This document shows positions 1 to 9,730 of a DNA stretch of 64,000 bases, one piece after another. Under the pieces are notes generated by a model. It had not been told where the DNA came from and ran no database searches. It worked only from the letters and a program-made list of their open reading frames with translations. The position numbers and the translations under genes were made by a program. The stretch lies in NCBI GenBank assembly GCA_031472005.1, contig PZJY01000006.1, positions 310,001 to 374,000 of the forward strand, in the 5' to 3' direction. Within the stretch, counting starts at the first letter, position 1. The number at the start of each line of letters is the position of its first letter. The stretch comes from Tetracladium setigerum. Taxonomy: Eukaryota; Ascomycota; Leotiomycetes; Helotiales.

Positions 1-474
1 AGACCTCCATCTCAAACGGGTTCATTTCATACACACTGTGCACATGAAGCAAGTACATCACTATCACCAGCTCATGCCCGCGAAATGTCTTCTTCTTATT
101 GGCAGTATGCTGCTTATTGATCTTGTTGAATTATTGATCTCTATGGCAAGCCGTATCTATGTGCTTCCGTCGAATGAACTCCTCATTTCCGTTGCCTCGC
201 GGCATTCGTTTTCTATGTGTGGCTTCCTGTTTGTTGAATTGGATGCTTTCAACTCCTCCTCTGCGTGCTCCTAGGCTTTGTCGATTCTCGATACGCCTCT
301 CATTTCAAACCATAATATAATATCCGTTGTCGTCCCTCTTTGCGTCAATCCGTTTCTTTCCCTTTATTTCCCACCATCTTCCTTCTCCCCTTCATCTTGC
401 TCTTCCCTCTACCCATCCTCCCTCATCTTTTTTCTCGCCATTTCCCCATCTTCCCCCTTTCCCCTCCGTACTTC
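1..474. other. Intergenic, 3' flank of the methionine sulfoxide reductase gene
   Basis: No coding signal that I trust. The stretch around 340-480 is pyrimidine-rich on the plus strand and lies just past the stop codon of the minus-strand gene at 475, so it is probably its 3' UTR and terminator region. Reading frames open across it are low-complexity Ser/Pro/Leu translations of CT-rich DNA. Confidence 0.5.
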
Positions 475-1860
475 TCATCCTCCCTCCCTACCACGAACAA
501 GCTCCCCCAACCAAGGCCCCAACTTCTCCAACCACCTCTTATCAACATCATCAAAACCCCCCTCAAGAACACAATCGATATCAATAATTGCAACCACCTT
601 CCCCTCCACAACAATGGGAACTACAATCTCGCTTTTGCTCGCGCTATCGCAAGCGATATGTCCTGGAAACTTCTCGACGTCGTCGACAAGTTGTGTGGTT
701 TGAGTTGAGGCGGCGGCGCCACAGACACCACGGGAGAATTGGCTATGGGGTGGTTAGAGAGGCATAGTTTTTGTGGGGTTTTGAGGATGGTGCAAGAAGT
801 GGTTTTAGTGTTAGGGAAATGTGATCTGGAGGTTAAACCATGGTGATGAAATTCTCATGGGCACATCACCTGAAACTTGAAGGAACCAAGGAAGAAAGAG
901 AGAGAGAACGAAAGGGATACACACATAGTCTGGCAAGCCGGCTTTCCCTGAAACGGACCCAAAATCAACTGATTTGGAGTTGAAGGATCAAGCACATAAA
1001 ATCCTTATGACGAAGCAAGGTCAGCTGTGCTCATCTCACAAGCTTTCTAGCTGTTCCCCTCCATTTTCCCGCTCGCTTCTCTCAAGAGAAGAAGATTGGA
1101 TGGAGCTTTGTAAGATTGTGACTTTCTCCTTGTTTGACTGGGGAGATCTACTAGTACTGCTGCTGACTGGCGGACTTGAAACTTTGAAAAAACTTACCGG
1201 CCCAATTCACCTCTAAAGAAGGCGAAGGCAGCGATTTATATGCATGCCAAAGAAGTGATGCTGCATTTGCTGTGTTGCTATTTTTTGAAGAAAAATGGTA
1301 AAGTCAGTATATTGTGCTGTATCCACCCGGCTAATCGATTAGTTGATTTCATCCATTCCCTTCTTTCTTTCTCTTTCTTTCCCTCTCTTTTGCGAAATTC
1401 CTTGTGGGGGAAAGAATGGAGGGAATAGTCTTTGAAGGAAAATTGAGAAGAAGATGTAGAGTTTGCGTACCAGATCTAGAAAGCCACGTAGGAAATTATT
1501 TAATTAGCCTAAAACTGTTCATTGAGATGAATGAATGACTGATGGAAGAGAGTGGTTTTTGATGGGCATTGATAGGGAAGTGAGCGTATTAAGGACAAAA
1601 TGAAAACTGCAAAATGGGACAAAATAAAACACTAAAATGTGGAAGAAAGGAAGGAATAAAATTTACCCAATTCCTCTGCCCATCAAAAAGAGCTTCGCAG
1701 TGTTCTAGCACTTGAGCGTAGGCTTCTTCCTTGGTAACGTTGGTGGAGAAATTCGATGAGTCTGCGTGGACCTGGAGATGTTTGTGTTAGATAGGATATG
1801 ATGTAGAGGAGGATAATATTTCGAGGGGAAAGAGGAAGTGATATAGTATAAACATACCAT
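475..1860 (-). CDS. fRMsr: Free methionine-(R)-sulfoxide reductase (GAF domain, fRMsr)
   Basis: Single GAF-domain enzyme of 179 aa that reduces free methionine-R-sulfoxide, a cytosolic antioxidant function. I assembled six exons: 1858-1860 (only the ATG), 1667-1771, 1471-1475 (5 nt), 1198-1277, 925-1003 and 475-742. All junctions are GT-AG, phases close exactly and the sum is 540 nt. Conserved pieces include LFDGQRNW (29-36), LLWHAY (46-51), VNWAGFYVLD (61-70), QGKPACQ (83-89), SRGVCGAAA (94-102) and HIACDSASKSEIVVP (119-133). Cys88, Cys98 and Cys122 have the same 10 and 24 residue spacing as Cys91, Cys101 and Cys125 of the yeast enzyme YKL069W. Four of the five introns are 182-194 nt, long for this window; the first is 86 nt. 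The microexon is inferred: without it the frame does not connect Trp36 to the next conserved block. It shares a roughly 1 kb divergent promoter with the small gene at 2904. Confidence 0.9.
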
Positions 1861-2903
1861 TTTGGACTATCTCAATATAATAATTAACAAATGGGTTGGT
1901 TGACCTTGAGATATTTGTGTGGCGTGTAGGGTGGGGGCGATGATAGGAAATCTTGGAAAAGCTTAGGGATATTTTAGGATGGGAGAGCTGTATGTGTAAA
2001 CAGAAATTTTCTTTGACTGAGTCGCTGAAACGCAAAATGGTTTGGTTTTTGTTGGTGGTGGGGAGGAACCGATCTTACAGTATTGTGAATCGTAAATGGG
2101 AATTTGGAGATTTGGATTTGCAAGCGAAAGATTTGCCATTTCACGTGATTGGTTTATTAGGCAGGTGAGATGGAGGACTAAGCGAGGTTTGTGTTTACTA
2201 CAGGAGGGCATGGAGATATAACAGATTACATAAGGTTATGGAGGGTGTAGTAAAATTTTCTCTATGATATTCTCTCTCTCTCTCTCTCGAATCTGAAGGG
2301 CTAGACTCTAATTGTTGCTTTGGTGAAATGTGTTTATTGATATTGTAATTTTGAGACATCGAACCCCTCCATCCAGTCTGTGTCAACCACAACCAACAGC
2401 AACCAAAGTTACTGCACAACAACATCGCCAAATAACAATAATGTAAAAATCAACTTCAACATATTTTACAAAACATCAACCACAACACGATTTTACCCCA
2501 TCCCCTCCCTTTCCCCACATCTTCCCCCTTCCCTACCCCACATCCCCCCAAAATGATCAGACCTTCTTGGACGTTTCAACCACACCCCCTCCAAACCCCC
2601 AAGACCACAGTCCACCGTTTCAACTGTAACAATCAGCAAGAACGCGATGGATATTTAATGACTTCCCCATTTCCCCCAAGTTCTGGCCTTTCCTTTGTTC
2701 CATCTCTTACTTGCCATCTAGATCTCTGGAAAAAAAAGGATTGGATACTATTGTAAACTTTTAAGGAAGTTAGAGGAGAGACAACATCACATCTCAGCCC
2801 CGATACATTACATCTCACCACATCTCACCACCCACTACACACAGACCTCACCACTCTACAATAATCCTACACCCGCCATTAAAAAAACCCCCAAAGAGAC
2901 AAA
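1861..2903. promoter_or_regulatory. Divergent intergenic region with a (CT)n tract
   Basis: Separates the minus-strand sulfoxide reductase (ATG at 1860) from the plus-strand small gene (ATG at 2904), so it should carry both promoters. A pure CT dinucleotide run lies near 2268-2288. The last 80 bases before 2904 are CA- and A-rich, typical of a fungal 5' leader. No convincing gene was found on either strand. Confidence 0.5.
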
Positions 2904-3190
2904 ATGTCAGATCTCGATCTCGAAAGCGGCAACTCCCAAACCGTCATCACATCATCCATCACATCAAACACACCGGAAGGAGACGCAGCAGGAGCAGGAA
3001 TATGGACATTCTGGGGATTTATTGAGTGAGTTCCGTTTCACTTCACTCTGTTATCACCTATTTACTCCGATTATTACCCTTGTTTATGAACAGAGGGTGA
3101 GAGAGTTTGTTATTGAATCTATGCTAATAGTGTGATTTGGGGGGTAGTTGGTTGGAGCAGGAGTATGAACCCATGTTTCTTACTCTTTGA
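2904..3190 (+). CDS. Small 54-aa protein of unknown function, two exons
   Basis: Exon 1 is 2904-3025, the intron 3026-3147 and exon 2 3148-3190; the coding sum is 165 nt including TGA. The intron starts GTGAGT, has a CTAAT branch-like element at about 3124-3128 and ends GGGTAG. The split codon becomes Asp and gives an aromatic and acidic C-terminus with the motif WTFWGFIDWLEQEYEP. The N-terminal half is Ser/Thr-rich and acidic, and there is no signal peptide or membrane helix. I do not recognise the family. The match of donor, branch, acceptor and phase, and the ATG placed after an A-rich leader, make chance less likely, but a protein this small needs transcript support. Confidence 0.6.
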
Positions 3191-3916
3191 GAATAAGCAG
3201 GGCAGTGATGATGATGACTTGATTTTATTTGAGGCGTTTGGGATGGGATGGATGGGTTGGGATTATGGAAGGCAGGATGTGGTCGGTTATATATGCCTGG
3301 TATTGTGCAATGAGAGTGAGATAAAGAAAATATTTATAACACAATGATTATCCAGCTGTTCGTCTTGTTCAAGAAGGAGTTACTGTCTTTCAAAAAGTGG
3401 AACACAAAGCAAAAGAGGGGAGGAGCAAAATCATCAAGTGATCGTGTGTCAGGTCAGGTCAGGTGAGGAGCAGAGAATGTAATGAGCAAGGTTGTTGAAG
3501 AGGTACAACAATAATAATATATCATCAAGATAATTTACTTATTTTCAACTTGCTATCCCACCATACAAAAACGCCCCGCATGTTTTTTATCTTCCAAGCG
3601 ATAATTGTTGTCATGCCCCATAAACACCACGCTTATACCATCATAGCAAATCATCCATATAACTCCCTCCAGCCCCCAACGCAATCGCTTGCTTTGTTGT
3701 ATGTTGTAATAGATCGTGCCCCAAACTGCCAACACCGTCGAAAAAGATTTGTTCCCCAAGCCATAGCAGCAGCGTAAAATACAGCATATACCCGCCCATG
3801 CCCAACCGTAATAGATCCGGACTCCTCCCAAACTTTTTACACCGTTATGCTAACTCCCAAAATTAACAACTGCCTCCTCTCCTTTTCCCATGCAAGACGT
3901 GGATACGGATCCTCCT
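3191..3916. other. Intergenic between convergent genes
   Basis: Lies between the 3' ends of the 54-aa gene (plus) and the unrecognised minus-strand gene ending at 3917. It holds A/T-rich stretches and no supported gene; presumably the two 3' UTRs. Confidence 0.5.
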
Positions 3917-4789
3917 CTACTTTCTCTTCCTCATCCTCGGCAGGGATTTCACCTTCCCCTTCGCCCTCTCGGCCGACTTATCCCCATAATAACTCTTGTA
4001 ACCACCGGTAAATCTGGCCGCTCCAAACTTGCTGATACCACCTGGTAAACCCGCTCTTCGAAGAGACATTGACATCCCATCAAAATCGTGCTCTTGTTCT
4101 TGTTGTTGAACTAAGAGTTCCAGTGCGCCGATTTCGTCGAGTTCGGAGAAGCCTTCGTCCGAGTCGGGTTCGAGGATGTGAGGGACTGTTGAGGCTATTG
4201 CTGGGTTGGAGAGTTCGGTATCGACAGCGATAACTGGGGGAGGAGAGGGTGCCGTGGCATTAGGTTGAGGTGTGGATGATGGGGCGGGGTATATAGTGCA
4301 TTGCGAGTTTGTGGAAATCATTTCTTCGACGAGATCTGTGATGTCTTTTACGTGTTCTGTGCAGGTTTGTAGTTGGGTGTTGAGTTGGCGTTGGGCACGT
4401 CTACATGGTTGATGACTTGAACGAGAGGATGATGAGCTTGAATTTTGGTAAGAGGGACCGGAGGATGGCGAGGCTTTGTAGGTTGTCGGTCCATGGCGTG
4501 TGGAGATATAGTTGAATTGGAAGCCATCAGACACAGCGTCTGCAAATGCCGGACTGGCTAATGTCTCCTTCCACATCGAGGACTGTGAAAGATCGGGATG
4601 GTCTGGAACTAGAGTCTGACCGTCGAGTTTATCGAGTAGGTCGTTCATGGCTGAACTAGCGGGTAGTTTTGTAGAAGTCGAAGGCGATGGTAGTGGAGTG
4701 GGGGAGACATCAACGGGAGATGTAGAGGCATCGTCTTCTTCATTGCATCGCGCTTGCGGCTGCGCGCCAAATGTAAAGCATTCAAACAT
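3917..4789 (-). CDS. Unrecognised fungal protein, about 290 aa
   Basis: The open frame continues upstream to 4939, but I place the start at the ATG at 4789 (protein begins MFECFTFGAQ) because the residues upstream look like translated 5' UTR. The protein has Pro/Ser-rich segments, then a block at about 41-70 with LLDKLDGQTLVPDHPDLS, a poly-Ser stretch, a central helical segment (LNTQLQTCTEHVKDITDLVEE), an acidic patch (LEPDSDEGFSELDE) and a basic C-terminus ending in RMRKRK that could act as a nuclear signal. No enzyme motif, signal peptide or membrane helix is visible. I cannot assign a function. Long frame, patterned composition and a plausible C-terminal domain support it being a real gene. 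Confidence 0.65.
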   Translation of the reverse strand: MFECFTFGAQPQARCNEEDDASTSPVDVSPTPLPSPSTSTKLPASSAMNDLLDKLDGQTLVPDHPDLSQSSMWKETLASPAFADAVSDGFQFNYISTRHGPTTYKASPSSGPSYQNSSSSSSRSSHQPCRRAQRQLNTQLQTCTEHVKDITDLVEEMISTNSQCTIYPAPSSTPQPNATAPSPPPVIAVDTELSNPAIASTVPHILEPDSDEGFSELDEIGALELLVQQQEQEHDFDGMSMSLRRAGLPGGISKFGAARFTGGYKSYYGDKSAERAKGKVKSLPRMRKRK

Positions 4790-7700
4790 TGTCGTCGTTC
4801 TTCGAGGCCCAGTATTACTACGTGAGCATCGAGGTAGTGCTCCGGAAACCGTTGTGGACGTTAAAATTGTGTCCCCATTCGCAAAGGTAGCTTGGATAGG
4901 TCGAAACTCCGGAAGGAAGGAAAGTGGAGCAGAGAGCACTGGAATTGACGATGATAAGGTGGCGGGTGGCTCTACTGCAGTGTATTTGCAGCGCAGAACT
5001 CTCTCTCTCTCGATGATGTAGGGACAGCGATGATCAGAGTCGTGGCTAGAATCGTGGTGTTGACTACTCGCGGCTGAAGTTGGGGAGGGGAGAGAGGACC
5101 TAGAAGAACCAGTTTACTTGGTGCCAACTAGTACAGCAGCAGTGCAGTTCTCCCGTCACCAACAACAGGGCCACGGCCTGGCTTGGGCGGTGCCGTGCTC
5201 TGCTATCTGTCTCGCTGGGACGGCAAGGCAAGAGATCGAGTCCAGCCAGTAACCTGCTTCTGGGTGCGGTAGCGTCAGCCCTAGCCTTGGGAATCTAGCC
5301 TGAGCTGGGTCGAGCTCCTGGTGTGGAGGTGTATATACCGCCATGTTATTGGAGCATCGGAGCAACAAGGATGTTCGGAAATCCCAACAGAGGTGAAAGA
5401 CATGTGAGTTCCAGTTCTAGCCCGATTTCCAAATTGTGGGATCCAGGGTGTCAGGACGCTAGGAGAAAGCAGAACGACCAAAGAAGTAGCCCTGTTCGGG
5501 CAGCTGTCAAGCAAACTTTGGAGGAATAATTGTTTGTTGCCTCTGCCCTGGTTGCGGAATTGTGCAGTGGTATGGTACGAAGTGGTTCGAGGATGGTGCC
5601 ACTTGACATAAAGAAAATTGCTTTCTCCCCCTCATAACAACAGCAGTTGAATGTAATGATAGTAACAGAGAAGCTCAGCGAGATACCCCATTTGCTGGAC
5701 TACCTCTCCACACCAGTTGACATCAGAGAGTTAACGAGGCGCTTGGATTTGGGACGAGCGCTTCAAAGCTCCAAACAAAACTCCAATTTTCCCACAACTT
5801 TACGAGTCAGGAGTCGGTCCTCAGGAGTAAGTACCTCCCTGTGTTACATCGAATTAATCCACCTTGCCACTTAGGCCATAGCTCCGAGCCCTGTGCAGCT
5901 TTTCGGCGGCTGTAATGAAAGCTTTCGCCCAAGAATTCGAGTACCGAGTCCGGTTTTGTGCAACCGATTTATGCAGACGGTGCCAGGGTGCAACCCGAAT
6001 AAGGGGATGTTGGGCCGGTGACTCGGTTCAGTCATTGCTGGGAAATCATGAAACTAATCAAAAAAGCAATCACCAAGGCACCCAAATACTTGTACCGAGG
6101 ACTGCGGCAACCCAGCAGCCAGGAAAGACTAGAAAAACAATAGCCGTTACGACAGAAGCAAAAAGCCTCTCCCAAATTTCCCAACTGATTCACCTCAAGT
6201 CCCGTAAACCTGGATTCCTTCCCTCATCAAAATAAGAAATGTTAAAGAGGTTACGCGGTATGCACCCGAAGTTTCGGCCTCACCAATCACACGTGCAGTG
6301 AAGAGAGACAGCTGTGCCTCACCTGAGACTGCGTGCGTGCCCAGCACTCGTTGTTGCCATTCCAGAAGATCTTGTCAGATCCTTTTTCGAGAAGTGATCA
6401 TCGCGACTTGCAGTCGTACTACAGTAAATACAGTAATGACTAGCACACTAGGCGAACCACGCGAATGCAAAGCGATTCGCGACGCTGCATCATGCGATGC
6501 GGTAAGCAAATGCTGGAAAAGGGGACCGTTCGTGTTTTGGTGACGCGATTGGATCTGAATACGGCTGGCATGGAGTAGCGCGGTACAGTACCAGTTGTTG
6601 AAGTTGCAGCCTTGCTGATGTTCTGTTTCTCATGAATTTCAGTCTTTAACAAATAATAATACTGTACGCCGTAGAGTGTGTTGGAATCTTCAACTGCTTT
6701 AGAGTTTATCAGGTGTAGAAGAGTGGCCGGAGTTCCAAGACGGAAGGTCGTACAGAAACACGGGCTGATGTCTTGCAAAAGCATCTGCAACAGATACGCT
6801 TTGGGAATGTCGAAACTGAATGTGGAAGTTACGGGTCATCGATATAGCCGTATTTCTTTCCGTCGAAACATTGAGTTATTCTTATTTTCCGTTTTCAGAA
6901 AGTGAGGTTGGAGTAGATGAGGATCAGGCTTGCTCTTGCTTTCTTGTTGCCTACGAGGCGGTTCAGTAGCTTTGGTAGGAGCTCAAACACGGTGTGAGAT
7001 TCGTTCTTATCGAATGACTGCCTTTTCGTGGCTGTAAGCGGTGTTGAAGCTCTACTCGGAGAAGTCTCCACATGGAGAAGGATGGTCAGATGGGATTCTG
7101 TTGCCTTGTTGGCTGGGGGATGAGGAGGGTACCTCCGTACTTGACGTAAGATTACAACTTTACCCCTTTTTTGGCAAATTATCTTTCTCGAATATTATTG
7201 CAGTTTTCTACAGTATCTTGCATCAATTATCTCTTCATTATTGCTTCGATTGTTTATCGCATTAAACATGTCTTTGCGAATTTCGTTTAGGCAACAGGAC
7301 GAGTAGCCAGGTCTATTTCAGGACCCTCGCATCCCTAGGCTGGGTAGCCATGTTTATGTGAGAAATCCACACGTTGTAAGAAAGATTCATGTCATTTTTA
7401 CATATTTGGAATATTCAGGTTCAATAATTCTTTGGACTATGCAGATTTATGCAAATGTTACCGCGATTTCCAAACTACATGTAGGTCAAAACTTCCAAAC
7501 AGTGTCATCTGCTTTGCATTCCAGGGGCGACTAGATTGCACCATTATCGAGGGCAATACTTCCAAATTTTACAGTTGCGGAAAAATGAATCCCTAAAAAG
7601 ATATAAGAAGAGGATACTTCAACTCTGCCTCTGTTCTTAGCATTGTGCAGGTTGAAGCACCAACAGACACGAAGAAGACTGAAGCATGGTTGGGTAGAAG

Positions 7701-7984
7701 TTCTTTTGTGGAGGAGTCTTAGCCGCATGATTTTCTTTCTTATAAACAACAGTAAATTTACTTGTTTGTTAAAGTATAACACGTTTCCTTAAAAAAACTA
7801 AACTAAACTATTACCACAAGAAATACTTATTATTGTCATTCATGAATACTGGATGGAGGGGTCGCTTCGCGCCTAGTCCTCGGTAGTTCGGCGCAGAACT
7901 GACCGAAGCGAAATCATATATCAACGTCAAACCCCATTTTCACTCTTTACCCCACCAAACACCAATTCAATTCCAAAATTTGAT
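4790..7984. other. Gene-poor 3.2 kb intergenic region
   Basis: It begins with the promoter side of the minus-strand gene (a CT/GA-rich run near 5000-5015) and ends with the promoter of the plus-strand hydrolase. I checked both strands for conserved-looking exons and found none; all open stretches are short and lack splice-supported continuation. No repeat or transposon signature was recognised. Confidence 0.45.
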
Positions 7985-8911
7985 ATGACTTCAACATTAC
8001 CATTCGGAGCCGACCTTGCCTGGCCTCTCTGGGACTCTGAGCCATCAACAGATGCATTCTCCCTCCAGGAAAACACAGGATCTACCCACATCAACGGTGT
8101 GATTAAGGATGTCAAACGACCATGGCTCTTTGGCTACAAACCGGCCAAACCCAACGGTCGAGCTTTTCTCGTTCTAGGAGGTGGTGGCTATATTGAGCTT
8201 ATGGTTGGAAGAGAAGGGGTAGCAGTTGCTCACTGGCTCACAAGTCTCGGATTCCACGCGTTCGTTCTCGTCCATCGATTTCCGACATCAGTAACAGGGG
8301 CTCAGGCACCGGTAGATGATGCTCGTCGTTCGTTAAGATTGATAGAAGATGGTGGTTTTGCATCTGCTGGATTAGGAGTTTGTGGCTTGTCATCTGGTGG
8401 TCATCTTGCCTCCGCTCTACTTGCCTCATACCCCACTTCCTGGACCTATCCCAATCCCACGGAATCCGCTGTCAAGCCAAAATTCGCAATTATTGGCTAC
8501 GGTCCCATCTCTACCAACGCTGTTGGTCGCACTATTATTCCGGACAAGGCACCACTCGCACCGCCAGAGAAGCAAGAGCTTTACAATATCGTGCAGCCGG
8601 ATGTGCAGCTGGTGTCGCCTGCTCCGCCGTCTTTCATTGTGTATTCTGGGAGTGATCCTATTGTGCCGGTTGTGAATGCCTATCGATTGGCTGAGGGGAT
8701 TACCAAGGCTGGGGGGACGGTTGAGTTACATGTTTTCTCGGATGCGCCGCATGGGTTTGGGATAGATACGCCAGATATACCGGTTTCCAAATGGCCGCAG
8801 ATGTGTGAGGCGTGGTTGGAGCAGAATGGATTGTTGAGTACTCCAGAGTCGACAGGATCAAACAACAACACCGGCATACTCGGTAGCATGTCGAAGCTCG
8901 GCTTTAAATAA
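7985..8911 (+). CDS. Alpha/beta hydrolase (esterase/lipase-like), 308 aa
   Basis: Intronless gene for a cytosolic alpha/beta hydrolase of the small esterase / acetyl-xylan-esterase-like group. Visible elements: an oxyanion-region glycine cluster LGGGGY (64-69), the nucleophile elbow G-L-S-S-G (134-138, nucleophile Ser136), a likely acid Asp224 in SGSDPIVP and a catalytic His256 in APHGFG. The first glycine motif has Leu where the HGGG esterases carry His. There is no signal peptide, so secretion is unlikely. The substrate cannot be read from sequence. The ATG at 7985 follows a short CA-rich leader and no in-frame ATG precedes it. No frameshift is present. Confidence 0.88.
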   Translation: MTSTLPFGADLAWPLWDSEPSTDAFSLQENTGSTHINGVIKDVKRPWLFGYKPAKPNGRAFLVLGGGGYIELMVGREGVAVAHWLTSLGFHAFVLVHRFPTSVTGAQAPVDDARRSLRLIEDGGFASAGLGVCGLSSGGHLASALLASYPTSWTYPNPTESAVKPKFAIIGYGPISTNAVGRTIIPDKAPLAPPEKQELYNIVQPDVQLVSPAPPSFIVYSGSDPIVPVVNAYRLAEGITKAGGTVELHVFSDAPHGFGIDTPDIPVSKWPQMCEAWLEQNGLLSTPESTGSNNNTGILGSMSKLGFK

Positions 8912-9730
8912 ATAAATTAGGTTGTCATATATCACGTAACGCAATGCCTCTTATAACAAGTGATTCACTTGAGGTCAAAGTGAGATAATACAGGTCCAAG
9001 ATATATTGTTATCTAACGTCTCTCCCTATGTCCCGACACGCACCCCGTACGAGACAAATTATAGGTACTTCGAGTTCGAGTGACTTCAAATCTAAAAACA
9101 AGTCAAAATTCCTGTTTGTTTTCATTTGCAATTGTATTATATACCTCTCCCGAGCACTCATGACCTGTGAATTCCGAAAAATATTATCACGTCGTCGCCG
9201 TCCTTTGAATCTATAGAGAGCCTTCTTTTACACTATATGAGGACCCCTCTATTTGAGACAGCACCATTAAGCTCTTTTCTACTTTCCAACTTATAGCGCG
9301 ATTAGATATAGATTTCCGAGTTTTATCACGAGGTTAAAAAGTCATTCTGAGTGTTGTGGCTGCGGAAAATCCGGCTTCCCGACAACCTCCGATTACAGTA
9401 AGTTAGAGTAAAAATGCGCAGCCAACGAAACCGGCCAACCCCTTTTGCGGAATGCTACTGCGTGACAGACGTCCAACTTTTCACTTCTGGCTTTCAATTC
9501 TGTCTTTGCTCTCTATTGTAAAAACAATTTTCATCCAAAAACCTATGCCTAACTTATTGGAAATAGTGTCTCAGGCTGACAGTGGTGGCGGCTCAGCTGG
9601 CAGAGGCGCAGCCATGGCAATGGCGTCCCCAAAGCCTAATTAAATCCAGCCTCCTGCCATCAATCTGCAAATTTCATTGCGCTCTTACACCTGAAGCTTC
9701 TTGCTAAGCTGTCACCAGCGGAACGGAAGG
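8912..9730. other. Intergenic between hydrolase and HET gene
   Basis: 3' flank of the hydrolase followed by the promoter of the HET-domain gene. AT-rich sequence; I see no gene, repeat or regulatory motif I can defend. Confidence 0.5.

Noticed and set aside
278..703. 141-codon plus-strand frame at the left end
   Set aside because: It is the antisense of the last exon of the sulfoxide reductase plus CT-rich flank, with Ser/Pro-rich low-complexity translation.
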